Shown: piece by piece, positions 8,591 through 16,967 of the stretch
Numbering within the stretch: the stretch's first letter is position 1
Layout: each line of letters starts with the position of its first letter
Assembly: GCA_963707015.1 (NCBI GenBank)
Contig: CAVPOO010000015.1
Coordinates: forward strand, 372,001 to 436,000
Direction of reading: 5' to 3'
DNA: 64,000 nt
Source: CAVPOO01 sp963707015
GTDB taxonomy: Bacteria; Pseudomonadota; Gammaproteobacteria; Thiohalobacterales; Thiohalobacteraceae
Notes under the pieces: generated by a model
Seen by the model: the letters and a program-made list of their open reading frames with translations, nothing else
Database searches by the model: none
What the model was told of the DNA's origin: nothing
Position numbers and translations under genes: made by a program

Positions 8591-8725
8591 CCTGCTAAAA
8601 CAGCTGCCCGGACTCGGACTATGGGTACCCCCAGGCGCTTCACGCCAGCCGCGCGGCGCATCAGGTGCGCCGTCGGGTGCGTGTTTTCTGCGCCTCCGAC
8701 CCGGCGCAGATCTTCTTGGTTGTTA

Positions 8726-9346
8726 TTAAACATCAGCAGGTTGCGAGTCAATTGCCAGCCATTCAGCGAGTTTTTCCCGCACCTGTTCAACGCCGGTGTG
8801 CTTCAGTGCCGAGAACAACTGCGCGGTGGCGCCGTGGTGGATGGCGCTGAGCTGTTTCTCGCACTGGTGCAGGATGGCGAGTCCAGGCCCGCGTCTGAGC
8901 TTGTCGGCCTTGGTGAGCAGCACGTGGACCGGCAACTGGGCGTGATGGCACCAGCCAAGCATCTGCTGATCGTAATCGGTGAGGATGTGACGGATATCCA
9001 TTAGCAGAATCAGTCCCTTGAGCGACTGCCGGCGCTCGAGGTAGAGGGCCAGGTGGCGTTGCCAGCGTTCCTTCACGGCCTGCGATACCTGCGCATACCC
9101 GTAGCCCGGCAGATCCACGAGGCGACGCTCATCGTCAAGGGCGAAAAAATTAATCAGTTGCGTACGCCCTGGCGTCTTGCTGGTCCGGGCCAATGCCCGT
9201 TGCGCGGCGATGGCGTTCAGGGCACTGGATTTTCCGGCATTGGAGCGTCCGGCAAAGGCCACTTCCCGGCCCGTGTCCAGGGGGGCCTGGGCGAGCGTTG
9301 AGGCACTGGCCAGAAAACGGGCGTGTTGAAATCGGTTTACAGGCAT
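8726..9346 (-). CDS. engB: Ribosome biogenesis GTPase EngB/YihA
   Basis: GTP-binding protein needed for large ribosomal subunit assembly, 206 residues, a normal length. G1 is GRSNAGKS (33-40), G2 lies in SKTPGRTQ (56-63), G3 is DLPGYG (78-83) and G4 is LTKADK. It faces polA across the small RNA and is divergent from cytochrome c4, the order seen in Pseudomonas. A 7-bp GC hairpin (8654-8660 with 8666-8672) lies 54 bp beyond its stop and might end the transcript, but it has no T run. Confidence 0.97.
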   Translation of the reverse strand: MPVNRFQHARFLASASTLAQAPLDTGREVAFAGRSNAGKSSALNAIAAQRALARTSKTPGRTQLINFFALDDERRLVDLPGYGYAQVSQAVKERWQRHLALYLERRQSLKGLILLMDIRHILTDYDQQMLGWCHHAQLPVHVLLTKADKLRRGPGLAILHQCEKQLSAIHHGATAQLFSALKHTGVEQVREKLAEWLAIDSQPADV

Positions 9347-9388
9347 CGTCGGCGATCCTGGGCGTCTGTGAGGAGTCTATCACCCCCG

Positions 9389-9419
9389 TTGATTGGTGCT
9401 CGGGGCCTTGGTGTATACT
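9389..9419 (+). promoter_or_regulatory. Possible sigma70 promoter of cytochrome c4
   Basis: A TATACT hexamer at 9414-9419 with TTGATT at 9389-9394 (19-bp spacer) or TTGGTG at 9393-9398 (15-bp spacer). Neither spacing is ideal. It lies about 75 bp before the ATG in the only gap between divergent engB and the cytochrome gene. Confidence 0.4.
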
Positions 9420-9495
9420 AACCAGCCTTTTTGAGTGGCGTAACGCTGGCGGATCATTTGTGCGCCGCGCGCCGAATACAGGAGCTGTGTCTGAC

Positions 9496-10110
9496 ATGAA
9501 TAACTCATTTATTCTCGGAGTGTTTCTGGCGACTTCGATGGCCCTTGCAGGCCTCCCGGCGTGGGCGGCAGGGGATGCAGCGGCCGGCAAGACGAAGGCA
9601 GCGACCTGCGCGGGTTGTCATGGCATCGACGGCAACAGTGTCAATCCGGAGTGGCCAAGTCTGGCGAGCCAGAATACCGGTTACCTGGTCAAACAACTCA
9701 GGGACTTCAAGTCGGGTGACCGCCAGAACGCCACCATGGCTCCGATGGCAGCGGCTCTGAGCGAGGAGGATATGGAAGACATCTCCGCCTACCTGGCCAA
9801 TCAGACCATGAAGGGGGGTGGCGCTGATCCGGCACTGGCGGCTCTTGGCCAGAGCATCTACCGTGGCGGTATCAAGGACCGCGACATTCCGGCCTGCATG
9901 AGTTGTCACGCGCCGGCTGGAAACGGCAACCCGGCGGCGAAATTCCCGCGGATTGCGGGCCAGCACGCCGCCTACACCACGAATCAGTTGAAAGCTTTCC
10001 GCTCCGGTGCGCGTAACAATGATGCCGCCCAGATGATGCGTGACATCTCACACCTGATGACGGACGATGAGATTGCGGCGGTTTCGTCGTACCTGCAGGG
10101 ATTGCACTGA
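9496..10110 (+). CDS. Cytochrome c4, periplasmic dihaem
   Basis: A 204-residue exported protein with a signal peptide ending near AWA (about residue 24). It has two c-type haem sites, CAGCH (from Cys38) and CMSCH (from Cys134), in two similar halves. The axial Met ligands are likely in NATMAPMAAAL and DAAQMMRDI. This is the cytochrome c4 layout: a soluble electron carrier to terminal oxidases. Cytochrome c4 next to dsbA is a conserved neighbourhood in gammaproteobacteria. The chosen ATG gives the signal peptide directly. Confidence 0.93.
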   Translation: MNNSFILGVFLATSMALAGLPAWAAGDAAAGKTKAATCAGCHGIDGNSVNPEWPSLASQNTGYLVKQLRDFKSGDRQNATMAPMAAALSEEDMEDISAYLANQTMKGGGADPALAALGQSIYRGGIKDRDIPACMSCHAPAGNGNPAAKFPRIAGQHAAYTTNQLKAFRSGARNNDAAQMMRDISHLMTDDEIAAVSSYLQGLH

Positions 10111-10137
10111 CAGCAGCGGCAGGCTCGGTTCCTGTCG

Positions 10138-10165
10138 CGAGGGGTGGTCAGCCGGCCACCCCTCG
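10138..10165 (+). terminator. Probable terminator of cytochrome c4
   Basis: A 10-bp perfect GC-rich stem (CGAGGGGTGG with CCACCCCTCG) with an 8-base loop, 27 bp after the cytochrome c4 stop codon. Only a weak T run (TGGTTTC) follows. Confidence 0.5.
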
Positions 10166-10347
10166 TGGTTTCATGAGGACAAGGTTCGGCGCGGCCGCGC
10201 GCGTTGGTCCGGGCGGTCGATCAGGCGCGCTGGCCTGTGGACAGCGGTAGGGGAACCTTCGCCAGGGCGGAGACTCCAATAAAGGCCCGTCGCGGTTTGC
10301 TGACCGAGGCCCGGGTCTGGCTCAATAACCCTTAAAGTGGTGAGAAA

Positions 10348-10998
10348 ATGAAACGAATCCTGTTAACCGGTCTGATTCTTCTGTTTACACCCTTGCTGAG
10401 TCTTGCGGCGGCAACGTCGGGCTTCGATGAGGGGATCGAGTATCAGGTCATTGACCCGCCGCAACCGACCAGTGATCCAAAGCATATCGAGGTCGTGGAG
10501 ATGTTCTGGTACGGTTGCCCGCACTGCTACCAGCTCGAGCCGGTGCTGGCCGACTGGCTCAAGAACAAGCCGGCCGACGTGGACTTCGTGCGCATGCCCG
10601 CCATCCTGGGGCCACGCTGGGAGTTGCTGACCAGGGCCTACTACACCGCGGACCTGCTGGGCGTCAGCGATGAGATACACAAGCCCCTGTTTGAGGCCAT
10701 CCACGACAAACGCCAGTCGTTTCGCGACGAGAATGATCTGGCAAAGTTCTTCGCCGAGCATGGGGTCGATGAGAAGACCTTCCGCGATGCCTATCACTCA
10801 TTCGGGGTCGCTGCAAAGGTCAACCGCTCACGCCAGATGACACAACGTTATGGCATAACCGGGGTGCCGGCGCTGATTGTCAATGGCAAGTACCGGACCT
10901 CGGCGAGCACCGCGGGTAGCCATGAGCTGATGTTGAAGGTGGTGGACAAGCTGGTGGCCCAGGAACGCGACGCGCTGGCCAAGGCCGTCGGCCAGTAG
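10348..10998 (+). CDS. dsbA: Thiol:disulfide interchange protein DsbA
   Basis: Periplasmic oxidant that introduces disulfide bonds into exported proteins, 216 residues. A signal peptide covers about residues 1-21. The thioredoxin fold holds the active site CPHC (Cys57, Cys60) in the context MFWYGCPHCY, with the cis-proline loop TGVPA near the C-terminal end. The helical insertion expected of DsbA lies between them. It follows cytochrome c4 after 237 bp in which no gene is seen. Just past the stop, CGGCGCC (11001-11007) pairs with GGCGCCG (11016-11022). Confidence 0.96.
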   Translation: MKRILLTGLILLFTPLLSLAAATSGFDEGIEYQVIDPPQPTSDPKHIEVVEMFWYGCPHCYQLEPVLADWLKNKPADVDFVRMPAILGPRWELLTRAYYTADLLGVSDEIHKPLFEAIHDKRQSFRDENDLAKFFAEHGVDEKTFRDAYHSFGVAAKVNRSRQMTQRYGITGVPALIVNGKYRTSASTAGSHELMLKVVDKLVAQERDALAKAVGQ

Positions 10999-11298
10999 GT
11001 CGGCGCCGCAGGGCGGGCGCCGCACACCCCTTGCGGGACGTGCGGCTGTGGTCTGATAGAATAGACACAGATGAATGAGTTCTTACGCCCAGCCCAGGTG
11101 CATTTCGCCACACCCGATTCAGTTATCTGCAGGGAGGCCTTTGGTGGGCGGGGATATTGCGTTGCACGGGTGATTCAAGTTGCAGCGCATGCGTGACACG
11201 GCGGGGGCCGGTTGCCTGTTCATCATTAGCGATTGCCGGGTCGATCAACGGAAGAGCCCGAGGCTTGCCGAGAAGCCGGGCAATTGGGCGTGCCCAAT
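10999..11298. other. Intergenic region between dsbA and the EEP-family gene
   Basis: About 300 bp without a supportable gene. A GC hairpin follows dsbA, and no convincing promoter hexamers could be fixed. The next gene may start further upstream within this stretch, at an in-frame codon near 11233. Confidence 0.3.
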
Positions 11299-12117
11299 AT
11301 GAGCGGTTTGGAAGCGGCTGACCTGTCTTTGGACAAGGATGAAACGGGGGACGAGTCCCGTCAGCGCCTGCGCCTGCTGAGCTACAACGTCCAGGCGGGC
11401 ATCGAAACACGCCGTTATCGCCAGTATCTCACCCAGAGCTGGAAGCACGTGCTCCCGCACGGCAAACGGTTTGAGATTCTCGACCGCATGGCGCGCGTGG
11501 CCAGAGACTTTGACATTGTCGGCTTGCAGGAGGTCGATGCGGGAAGCCTGCGCAGCAGCTTCGTCAACCTGACCGAGTACGTCGCCGACAAGGCAAGTTT
11601 CCCCTTCTGGTACGACCAGACCAACCGCCGCCTTGGCCGGATTGCCCGCCATGCGCTCGGTGTGCTGAGCCGTTTCCAGTGCAGCGAGATCATCGAACAC
11701 CGATTGCCGGGTGCCATACCCGGGCGCGGGGCACTGTCTATCCGCTTCGGACCCCAGGGAGATTCTCTGGTGGTATTGATTCTGCATCTTGCACTGGGCC
11801 GCCGCGCGCGGCTGCAACAGATTCAATATGTCAGTGAGTTGGTCAATGAATACCGGCATGCCATCGTGATGGGCGATATGAACTTCCCGTCGCAGAGTGC
11901 GGAGATGGATTACCTGATTGATCGGACCCTGATGACCGAACCGACGCACGGGCTCTACACCTTCCCGAGCTGGCGACCCAACCGTAACATTGACCATATT
12001 CTGGTGACGCCCACCCTGCAGGTCGATCGAGTGCATGTGCTCAATCACCCCGTCTCGGACCATCTCCCCATCGCCATGGATGTGCGACTGCCGCCATCGG
12101 TCCGCCTGCCTGACTAG
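11299..12117 (+). CDS. Endonuclease/exonuclease/phosphatase family protein
   Basis: A 272-residue EEP-fold protein (DNase I-like). Motifs appear in order: LLSYNVQAG, GLQEVD (metal-binding Glu), LILHLALG, VMGDMNF (catalytic Asp/Asn), NIDHILV and SDHLPIAMD (catalytic His). All catalytic positions are present, so a metal-dependent phosphodiesterase or phosphatase is likely; the substrate is unknown. No signal peptide is seen. A homologue lies between dsbA and a GGDEF gene in Pseudomonas, as here. The start is uncertain because the ATG lacks a clear ribosome-binding site. Confidence 0.85.
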   Translation: MSGLEAADLSLDKDETGDESRQRLRLLSYNVQAGIETRRYRQYLTQSWKHVLPHGKRFEILDRMARVARDFDIVGLQEVDAGSLRSSFVNLTEYVADKASFPFWYDQTNRRLGRIARHALGVLSRFQCSEIIEHRLPGAIPGRGALSIRFGPQGDSLVVLILHLALGRRARLQQIQYVSELVNEYRHAIVMGDMNFPSQSAEMDYLIDRTLMTEPTHGLYTFPSWRPNRNIDHILVTPTLQVDRVHVLNHPVSDHLPIAMDVRLPPSVRLPD

Positions 12118-12248
12118 CGCTTTCGGCGCTCGTTTCATCGGTAAATTCTCGCGCCTGCCTGCCGCTAGAGGGGCCTGAGCCGGCTCTGTCTTCGCCTTGG
12201 CGCCGGCCCTGCAGATCATTTTCTGAGGGATGGCACAAGGAAGCAGCA

Positions 12249-14105
12249 ATGGCCGAGTCCAGTGAAGCGCTGAGCAGCACCGAGCAATGGAAGCGCAAGT
12301 ACTACGAAAGCCTCGAGACGATCGAGCAGAAGGAGCAGCGCTGGAAGCAGCTCGAGGAGGTCCTGCGCAAGACCATCTCACGCCTGGCGCTGGCGGCCGA
12401 CGGCCTGGATGCGACCCTCGACAAGCAGCTGCGGGATTTGCGCAATGCGATTCGCGACCGTGTGAGCGAAGCCGTGTTGATGCAGCGCATCGAGGTGGTC
12501 TCCCGGACGCTGGTGCGTCTCGATTCGGCCCGCCTTGAGAAGAGCCACGAAGCGGGACCCGCCGATGGGCTGGGTCAGCTCCTCGAGAGGCTCGACCTGC
12601 CGGCGGGCAGTGCACGCCAGATCAAGACCCTCAAGAAACAGCTTCGGCAGGCGGGCCCTGCCGATCTCGAACCGCTGATAAAGGCATTTGCGGAACTCTT
12701 GAAGAGCGCCCTTGTCGATGCTGCCGGCAGCGCCAGCGCGTCTCCTCCTCCACAGGGCTCAGTGCTGGGCCGGCTGTTCGGCAAGCGGGACAAGGGCCAA
12801 CGGGGCGAACCAGAGGCCGCGAAAGCGGGTCCCGCTGGAGAAACGCCGGCGCCCGTTAACCCGCAATCGAGTGGCCGGCAGGTGCTGTTCGAGCTGATGC
12901 AGCACATCGTCAACAGGGACGATGCCGAGCAGTTTGTCTCGGAACTGCGCAACCGCATCCAGCGCGCCAGGAGTGCCGAGGAACTGCAGGCGGTCACGCG
13001 CAGTCTCGCGGAGGCCATCGAATTTCGCAGCGCCTCCAGGGCGGGGCCTGAAGAACCTGTGGCAGGCTGGTCGGTGCAGCAGGTTCTGATAGAGCTGCTC
13101 CAGGAGTTCCACGTCCCCGTCGAGTTGCAGGGGCGGGTCGAGGCGATACGGGAACACATTGAGCGTCCCCCGCCGGACTTCGACGTCTGGCAGACCGTCC
13201 ATGAGATCGCTTCGCTGGTCAGCGAAATGCGCGGCCGGCTGGAATGCGAAAAGGAAGAGATCGAGCACTTCCTGTCACAGATGACCGAACGCTTACATGA
13301 GATCGACGCCTGTGTGAGTGGTACGGAGTCGATCCACAACGACTCATATCGACGCGGGCGTGAGCTGGGGGACGCCGTGCAGGCCGAGGTACAGGGCATT
13401 GAGAGCAGCGTTGAGGACGCGGACAACATCGATCAGCTCAAGTGCACTGTGCGCGAGCGTGTGGAAACGATCCTGGCGCGCGTTGAAACCCACCGGCGCG
13501 AGGAACAGACGCACCAGGCACAGATGCAGGCGGAGGTGCAGAAGCTGCGTGAGCGTGTCCAGGACATGGAGCAGGAGACCGAGGGTCTGCAGGCACGCGT
13601 ACAGTCAGCGCACGAACAGGCCTTGACCGATGCGCTGACCGGGATACCCAATCGTCAGGCCTACGATGAGCGTATCGAGCAGGAATTTGCCCGCTGGAAA
13701 CGCTTCGAGACGCCTCTGGCCCTGCTCGTCTGGGACGTCGATTACTTCAAGAAAATCAACGACACCTACGGGCACATGGCGGGCGACAAGGTGTTGCAGG
13801 CGATCGCCAGGGTGCTGGGTGGCCATATTCGCGAAACGGATTTTCTGGCGCGTTACGGCGGTGAAGAATTCGCGATGATGATGCCCGGTGCGACCGCCGC
13901 AGTGGCGCTCAAGGCCGCCGACAAATTACGCCGCGAGGTCGAGACCTGTGGGTTCCACTACCATGGCACGGATGTCACGATTACCATTTCCTGTGGCATC
14001 TCCGAGTTCCGGACTGGTGACACGACCGAAACTGTCTTCGAGCGGGCGGACCGCGCGCTGTATGCGGCGAAACAGGCGGGTCGCAACCGGGTTCAGGCGG
14101 AATAA
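12249..14105 (+). CDS. Diguanylate cyclase (GGDEF) with long helical N-terminal region
   Basis: Makes cyclic di-GMP from two GTP. In this 618-residue protein the GGDEF domain occupies about residues 455-615, with the active site GGEEF at 537-541. The product-inhibition site RETD (528-531) sits exactly five residues before it, so feedback control should work. The N-terminal 450 residues are mostly charged helices and predicted coiled coil (for example the Glu/Gln-rich stretch at 395-455), with no membrane segment; this part is presumably regulatory. The neighbourhood and long N-terminus match the GGDEF gene near dsbA in Pseudomonas. Start ATG 12249, after AAGGAAG. Confidence 0.92.
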   Translation: MAESSEALSSTEQWKRKYYESLETIEQKEQRWKQLEEVLRKTISRLALAADGLDATLDKQLRDLRNAIRDRVSEAVLMQRIEVVSRTLVRLDSARLEKSHEAGPADGLGQLLERLDLPAGSARQIKTLKKQLRQAGPADLEPLIKAFAELLKSALVDAAGSASASPPPQGSVLGRLFGKRDKGQRGEPEAAKAGPAGETPAPVNPQSSGRQVLFELMQHIVNRDDAEQFVSELRNRIQRARSAEELQAVTRSLAEAIEFRSASRAGPEEPVAGWSVQQVLIELLQEFHVPVELQGRVEAIREHIERPPPDFDVWQTVHEIASLVSEMRGRLECEKEEIEHFLSQMTERLHEIDACVSGTESIHNDSYRRGRELGDAVQAEVQGIESSVEDADNIDQLKCTVRERVETILARVETHRREEQTHQAQMQAEVQKLRERVQDMEQETEGLQARVQSAHEQALTDALTGIPNRQAYDERIEQEFARWKRFETPLALLVWDVDYFKKINDTYGHMAGDKVLQAIARVLGGHIRETDFLARYGGEEFAMMMPGATAAVALKAADKLRREVETCGFHYHGTDVTITISCGISEFRTGDTTETVFERADRALYAAKQAGRNRVQAE

Positions 14106-14263
14106 CTGAACCATCTGAATAGAAACCAGTTAATAGCAATTAATAGGGTTATATAAATAAATATATCTAATAATAATTCTATATTTTCCTCTCATTATTA
14201 CCGCAATGTCCCCCCTTCAATGATCGCCTTCGCGAGTCAGGAAGGCATAACCTTAATTTTTGT

Positions 14264-14293
14264 TTGTAACGTAAGTTCAGAGTCTGCTATAAA
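14264..14293 (+). promoter_or_regulatory. Sigma70-type promoter of the TetR gene
   Basis: TTGTAA (14264-14269), an 18-bp spacer and TATAAA (14288-14293) lie in an AT-rich gap. The predicted transcription start is near 14299-14300, at or beside the ATG of the TetR gene, so the message could be leaderless. Confidence 0.55.
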
Positions 14294-14298
14294 AAGGC

Positions 14299-15003
14299 AT
14301 GGCTTCAGTGAAGAAACCGTCGCTGCGCGAGCGAAAGTACGCCCAGACCAAGATCACCCTCATGAAAGCCGCCGTGCAGCGGCTGAACCAGACGCCTTTT
14401 GAATCTCTGTCGGTTAAGGATCTGTGCGACAAGGTCCTGGTTTCCGAGGCGACCTTCTTCAACTATTTCCCGCGCAAGTCGGACCTGCTCGCCTATATCG
14501 GTCAGCTCTGGACCCTGGAAGTGAGCTGGCAGGGCCAGCAGGTCGCACGCGAGACGCCGGGTCTGCCAGCGATTCAGGCGGTGTTCGACAGGACCGCCCA
14601 GCAGATCCAGGCCCAGCCCCGACTGATGGGCGAACTCATAGCCTGGCAGGCGCGTCTGCGGGAGAAGCCGGAGCTTGCGTCCATTACCCTGGCGGAGAGA
14701 CAGCTGGCATTCCCGGAACTCGAAGGCATCGAGGAAACGCCCGGTACCGGGCTCGAAACCCTGCTGGCGGCCAATGTGCAAAAGGCAATCGACGGGGGCG
14801 ATCTGCCGGGCAACACGCCCATCAATACGGTAATGGTGGCACTGCTCTCCATCTACTACGGTGTACCCCTTGCGCTCAGGCTGGCAAATCCTGCGGCAAT
14901 CGGCAATATGTACCGCCAGCAACTCCTGTTGTTGTGGGCTGGTCTGCGCGGGGCCGTAGCAGGCATCGAGCGTACCCGGTCGGCTGGCGACGCCGGGCTA
15001 TGA
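14299..15003 (+). CDS. TetR/AcrR family transcriptional regulator
   Basis: A 234-residue regulator. The N-terminal helix-turn-helix (about residues 12-60) is typical of the family: ITLMKAAVQRLN, SVKDLCDKVLVSEATFFNYF, then RKSDLL. The C-terminal ligand-binding region is all-helical and unassigned. It lies upstream of the DsrE2-like gene on the same strand (159-bp gap), so it may control that gene and itself (inference). The start is fixed by the need to include the first helix; the only ribosome-binding candidate is a very close AAGG. Confidence 0.88.
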   Translation: MASVKKPSLRERKYAQTKITLMKAAVQRLNQTPFESLSVKDLCDKVLVSEATFFNYFPRKSDLLAYIGQLWTLEVSWQGQQVARETPGLPAIQAVFDRTAQQIQAQPRLMGELIAWQARLREKPELASITLAERQLAFPELEGIEETPGTGLETLLAANVQKAIDGGDLPGNTPINTVMVALLSIYYGVPLALRLANPAAIGNMYRQQLLLLWAGLRGAVAGIERTRSAGDAGL

Positions 15004-15161
15004 GGTGTCTGGTCCCATCTGACGGGTTCGGGTAGGATAGATCGGCTCGCGATCATACGGACTGTCCCAGGCGAGAAGCGGCTGGGGAGGGAAGCCTCCT
15101 GCGCCGGCTCTTGCGGGCAGTGCTCATCGACGCTTTAGGTCCACAGGGGAGACTATCCGTT

Positions 15162-15782
15162 ATGTCTGCAACAGTAGAGGCAAGCCAGCAGGCTCTTTCC
15201 GAGATGTCGCCGGCTGCACTGAATGAATGGTTCGATAAGCGGTTTGCCGAAAACATACGGGAGCTGGAGGCTAACAAGACCCGCAAGCTTTCGATCATGG
15301 TGACCAAAGGGACGCTGGATTGGGCGTATCCGCCATTCATCATGGCAGCGACTGCCGCTGCGATGGACTGGGAGGTCACGCTGTTTTTCACTTTCTATGG
15401 ACTCGCACTGCTGAAGAAGGATCTCAAGCCGACCATCAGCCCGCTGGGTAATCCCGCCATGCCCATGAAGATGCCGTTCGGGCCCCAATGGTTTCAGAAT
15501 ATCGAGTGGAACATGCCCAACCTGGTCATGGCCGGTATCCCGGGCTTCGAGTCGGTGGCCACCTCGCTGATGAAACAGACCCTCAAGAACAAGGGTGTGG
15601 CACCCATCGAGGACCTGCGTCAGGCCTGTATCGAGACCGGGGTCAGGCTCGTCGCCTGCCAGATGACCGTCGACCTGTTCGGCTGGAAGCAGGATGAGTT
15701 TATCCCCGAGATCGCCGACTGGGCCGGTGCCGCCACCTATCTCACCTCGGCCCAGGATGCCGATATCACGCTGTATGTCTGA
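15162..15782 (+). CDS. DsrE/DsrF/DsrH-like family protein, DsrE2 type
   Basis: A 206-residue protein with the DsrE fold: SIMVTKGTLDW, a hydrophobic AATAAAMDWEVTLFFTF strand-helix, and VACQMTVDLFGW containing the conserved Cys of the DsrE2 group. The Met/Pro-rich loop GNPAMPMKMPFGP is also usual there. DsrE2 proteins are linked to sulfane-sulfur transfer with TusA and rhodanese in sulfur oxidisers. Neither partner is present here, so the role is inferred from family only. Start ATG 15162, after GGGGA. Confidence 0.82.
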   Translation: MSATVEASQQALSEMSPAALNEWFDKRFAENIRELEANKTRKLSIMVTKGTLDWAYPPFIMAATAAAMDWEVTLFFTFYGLALLKKDLKPTISPLGNPAMPMKMPFGPQWFQNIEWNMPNLVMAGIPGFESVATSLMKQTLKNKGVAPIEDLRQACIETGVRLVACQMTVDLFGWKQDEFIPEIADWAGAATYLTSAQDADITLYV

Positions 15783-16133
15783 GTGCGGGCTCGGTTTCGC
15801 CGGGTATCTGGCAAAAGACTGCCGATCGGCGCGGCCTGGAGTGTGAGGCCAGGCCGCCTCGGCTGACAGCTCACGGAGTGACCCACGGACCGTGCAAGGC
15901 GGCGCCGGGCCGGGGGGAGTCGGCTCAACAAGCCGGCGGCGAAGCCTCAAGCTGTTTGTAACGCCCGCTTTTTCGCTTTGTCTGATGCGCGCCCGGGACG
16001 CCGCAACCGCCTGCCAGTGAAGGTTCTTTATCTGCTCAGCGGCGCGCAGGCGATATAATTAGACAAATAAAGCTGCTGCGCGGAAACCTGCCCGCGGTTC
16101 CGGTGGTCAAACAGTACGCGCGGGGATTTTCAT
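15783..16133. other. Intergenic region before the envelope cluster
   Basis: About 350 bp without a gene. A perfect TATAAT hexamer at 16054-16059, about 75 bp before the first gene of the cluster, is the likely -10 box, but no good -35 element accompanies it. Nothing else is recognised. Confidence 0.45.
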
Positions 16134-16967
16134 ATGTGCACTGCCAAGCCGATGACGGGCCTGCTGATCCTGCTGTTGCTGAGCGCGGCCCATGCACTGG
16201 CCGGGCCGCTGCCGGCAGCCGTTCTCGAACGTCTGCGGGCCGATCACGCCGCACTCCTGGAGGCCGAGCGCGACTTCCGGTGGCGCCGCACGCAGGGCTC
16301 GCTGGGGGCCGCTGAGGCGCTCGACTATGCGGCGTACGTGGAGCGACTGCGTGACCGCGTGGCGCAGGACTGTCTTGCCCTCGTCGACGGCGACTTCGCG
16401 CCGCTGCCACCGGACCTGCCCTGTGCAGCCTTTCCATCAACCGGCCCCGCCGCCGCATCCATTGACACGCGCGCCGAGCAGACGCCACACGAACGGACAG
16501 CGACCCTCGACGCCGAGCTCGACACGGCACTCGGCGAGTTCGATGAGATGCTGTTGCGTGAGCAGGAACGGGTGAAGGCGGCAACGCCCCGATCGGCTGA
16601 CAGTGGCGGCGGCGGTGGCGGGCTCGGCGGGGCGGGCGAGGCCGGTGGAAGTGGCAGCCAGGCCGGCGGGGAGGATGGCCAGCAGGGTGAGCCCGGTGAG
16701 ATGGCGGATGCCGGCAGCACAGCGGCAGGCGGTACCAGTGACGCGGCGGGAAGCGCCAGTGGCGAGGCCGGGAGCGGCGGTCGGGGCGGGCGCGAGGGCG
16801 CGCCGGGCCAGGCCGGGACAAGGGGCCAGCCGGCAGACATACCCGATGGCAGCGACGATGACGTGGTGGCACGCCAGCTCCGTGAGGCCGCCGAGAAGGA
16901 AAAGGACCCGGAGCTGAGGAAAAAGCTATGGGAGGAATACCGAAAATACAAGCAGGGAACCCGGTGA
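16134..16967 (+). CDS. Exported Gly/Ala/Ser-rich protein, first gene of the vWA/ExbB-like cluster
   Basis: A 277-residue protein I cannot assign to a family. A signal peptide or N-terminal membrane helix (about residues 8-23) is followed by a charged helical part (to about 155). A low-complexity segment rich in Gly, Ser, Ala and Glu covers about residues 158-240, and the short C-terminus is charged and helical (VVARQLREAAEKEKD and RKKLWEEYRKYKQ). GGGGA precedes the ATG. Its stop overlaps the next gene's start by one base (TGATG), so the two are translationally coupled. The low-complexity part could be a flexible periplasmic tether. Confidence 0.75.
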   Translation: MCTAKPMTGLLILLLLSAAHALAGPLPAAVLERLRADHAALLEAERDFRWRRTQGSLGAAEALDYAAYVERLRDRVAQDCLALVDGDFAPLPPDLPCAAFPSTGPAAASIDTRAEQTPHERTATLDAELDTALGEFDEMLLREQERVKAATPRSADSGGGGGGLGGAGEAGGSGSQAGGEDGQQGEPGEMADAGSTAAGGTSDAAGSASGEAGSGGRGGREGAPGQAGTRGQPADIPDGSDDDVVARQLREAAEKEKDPELRKKLWEEYRKYKQGTR

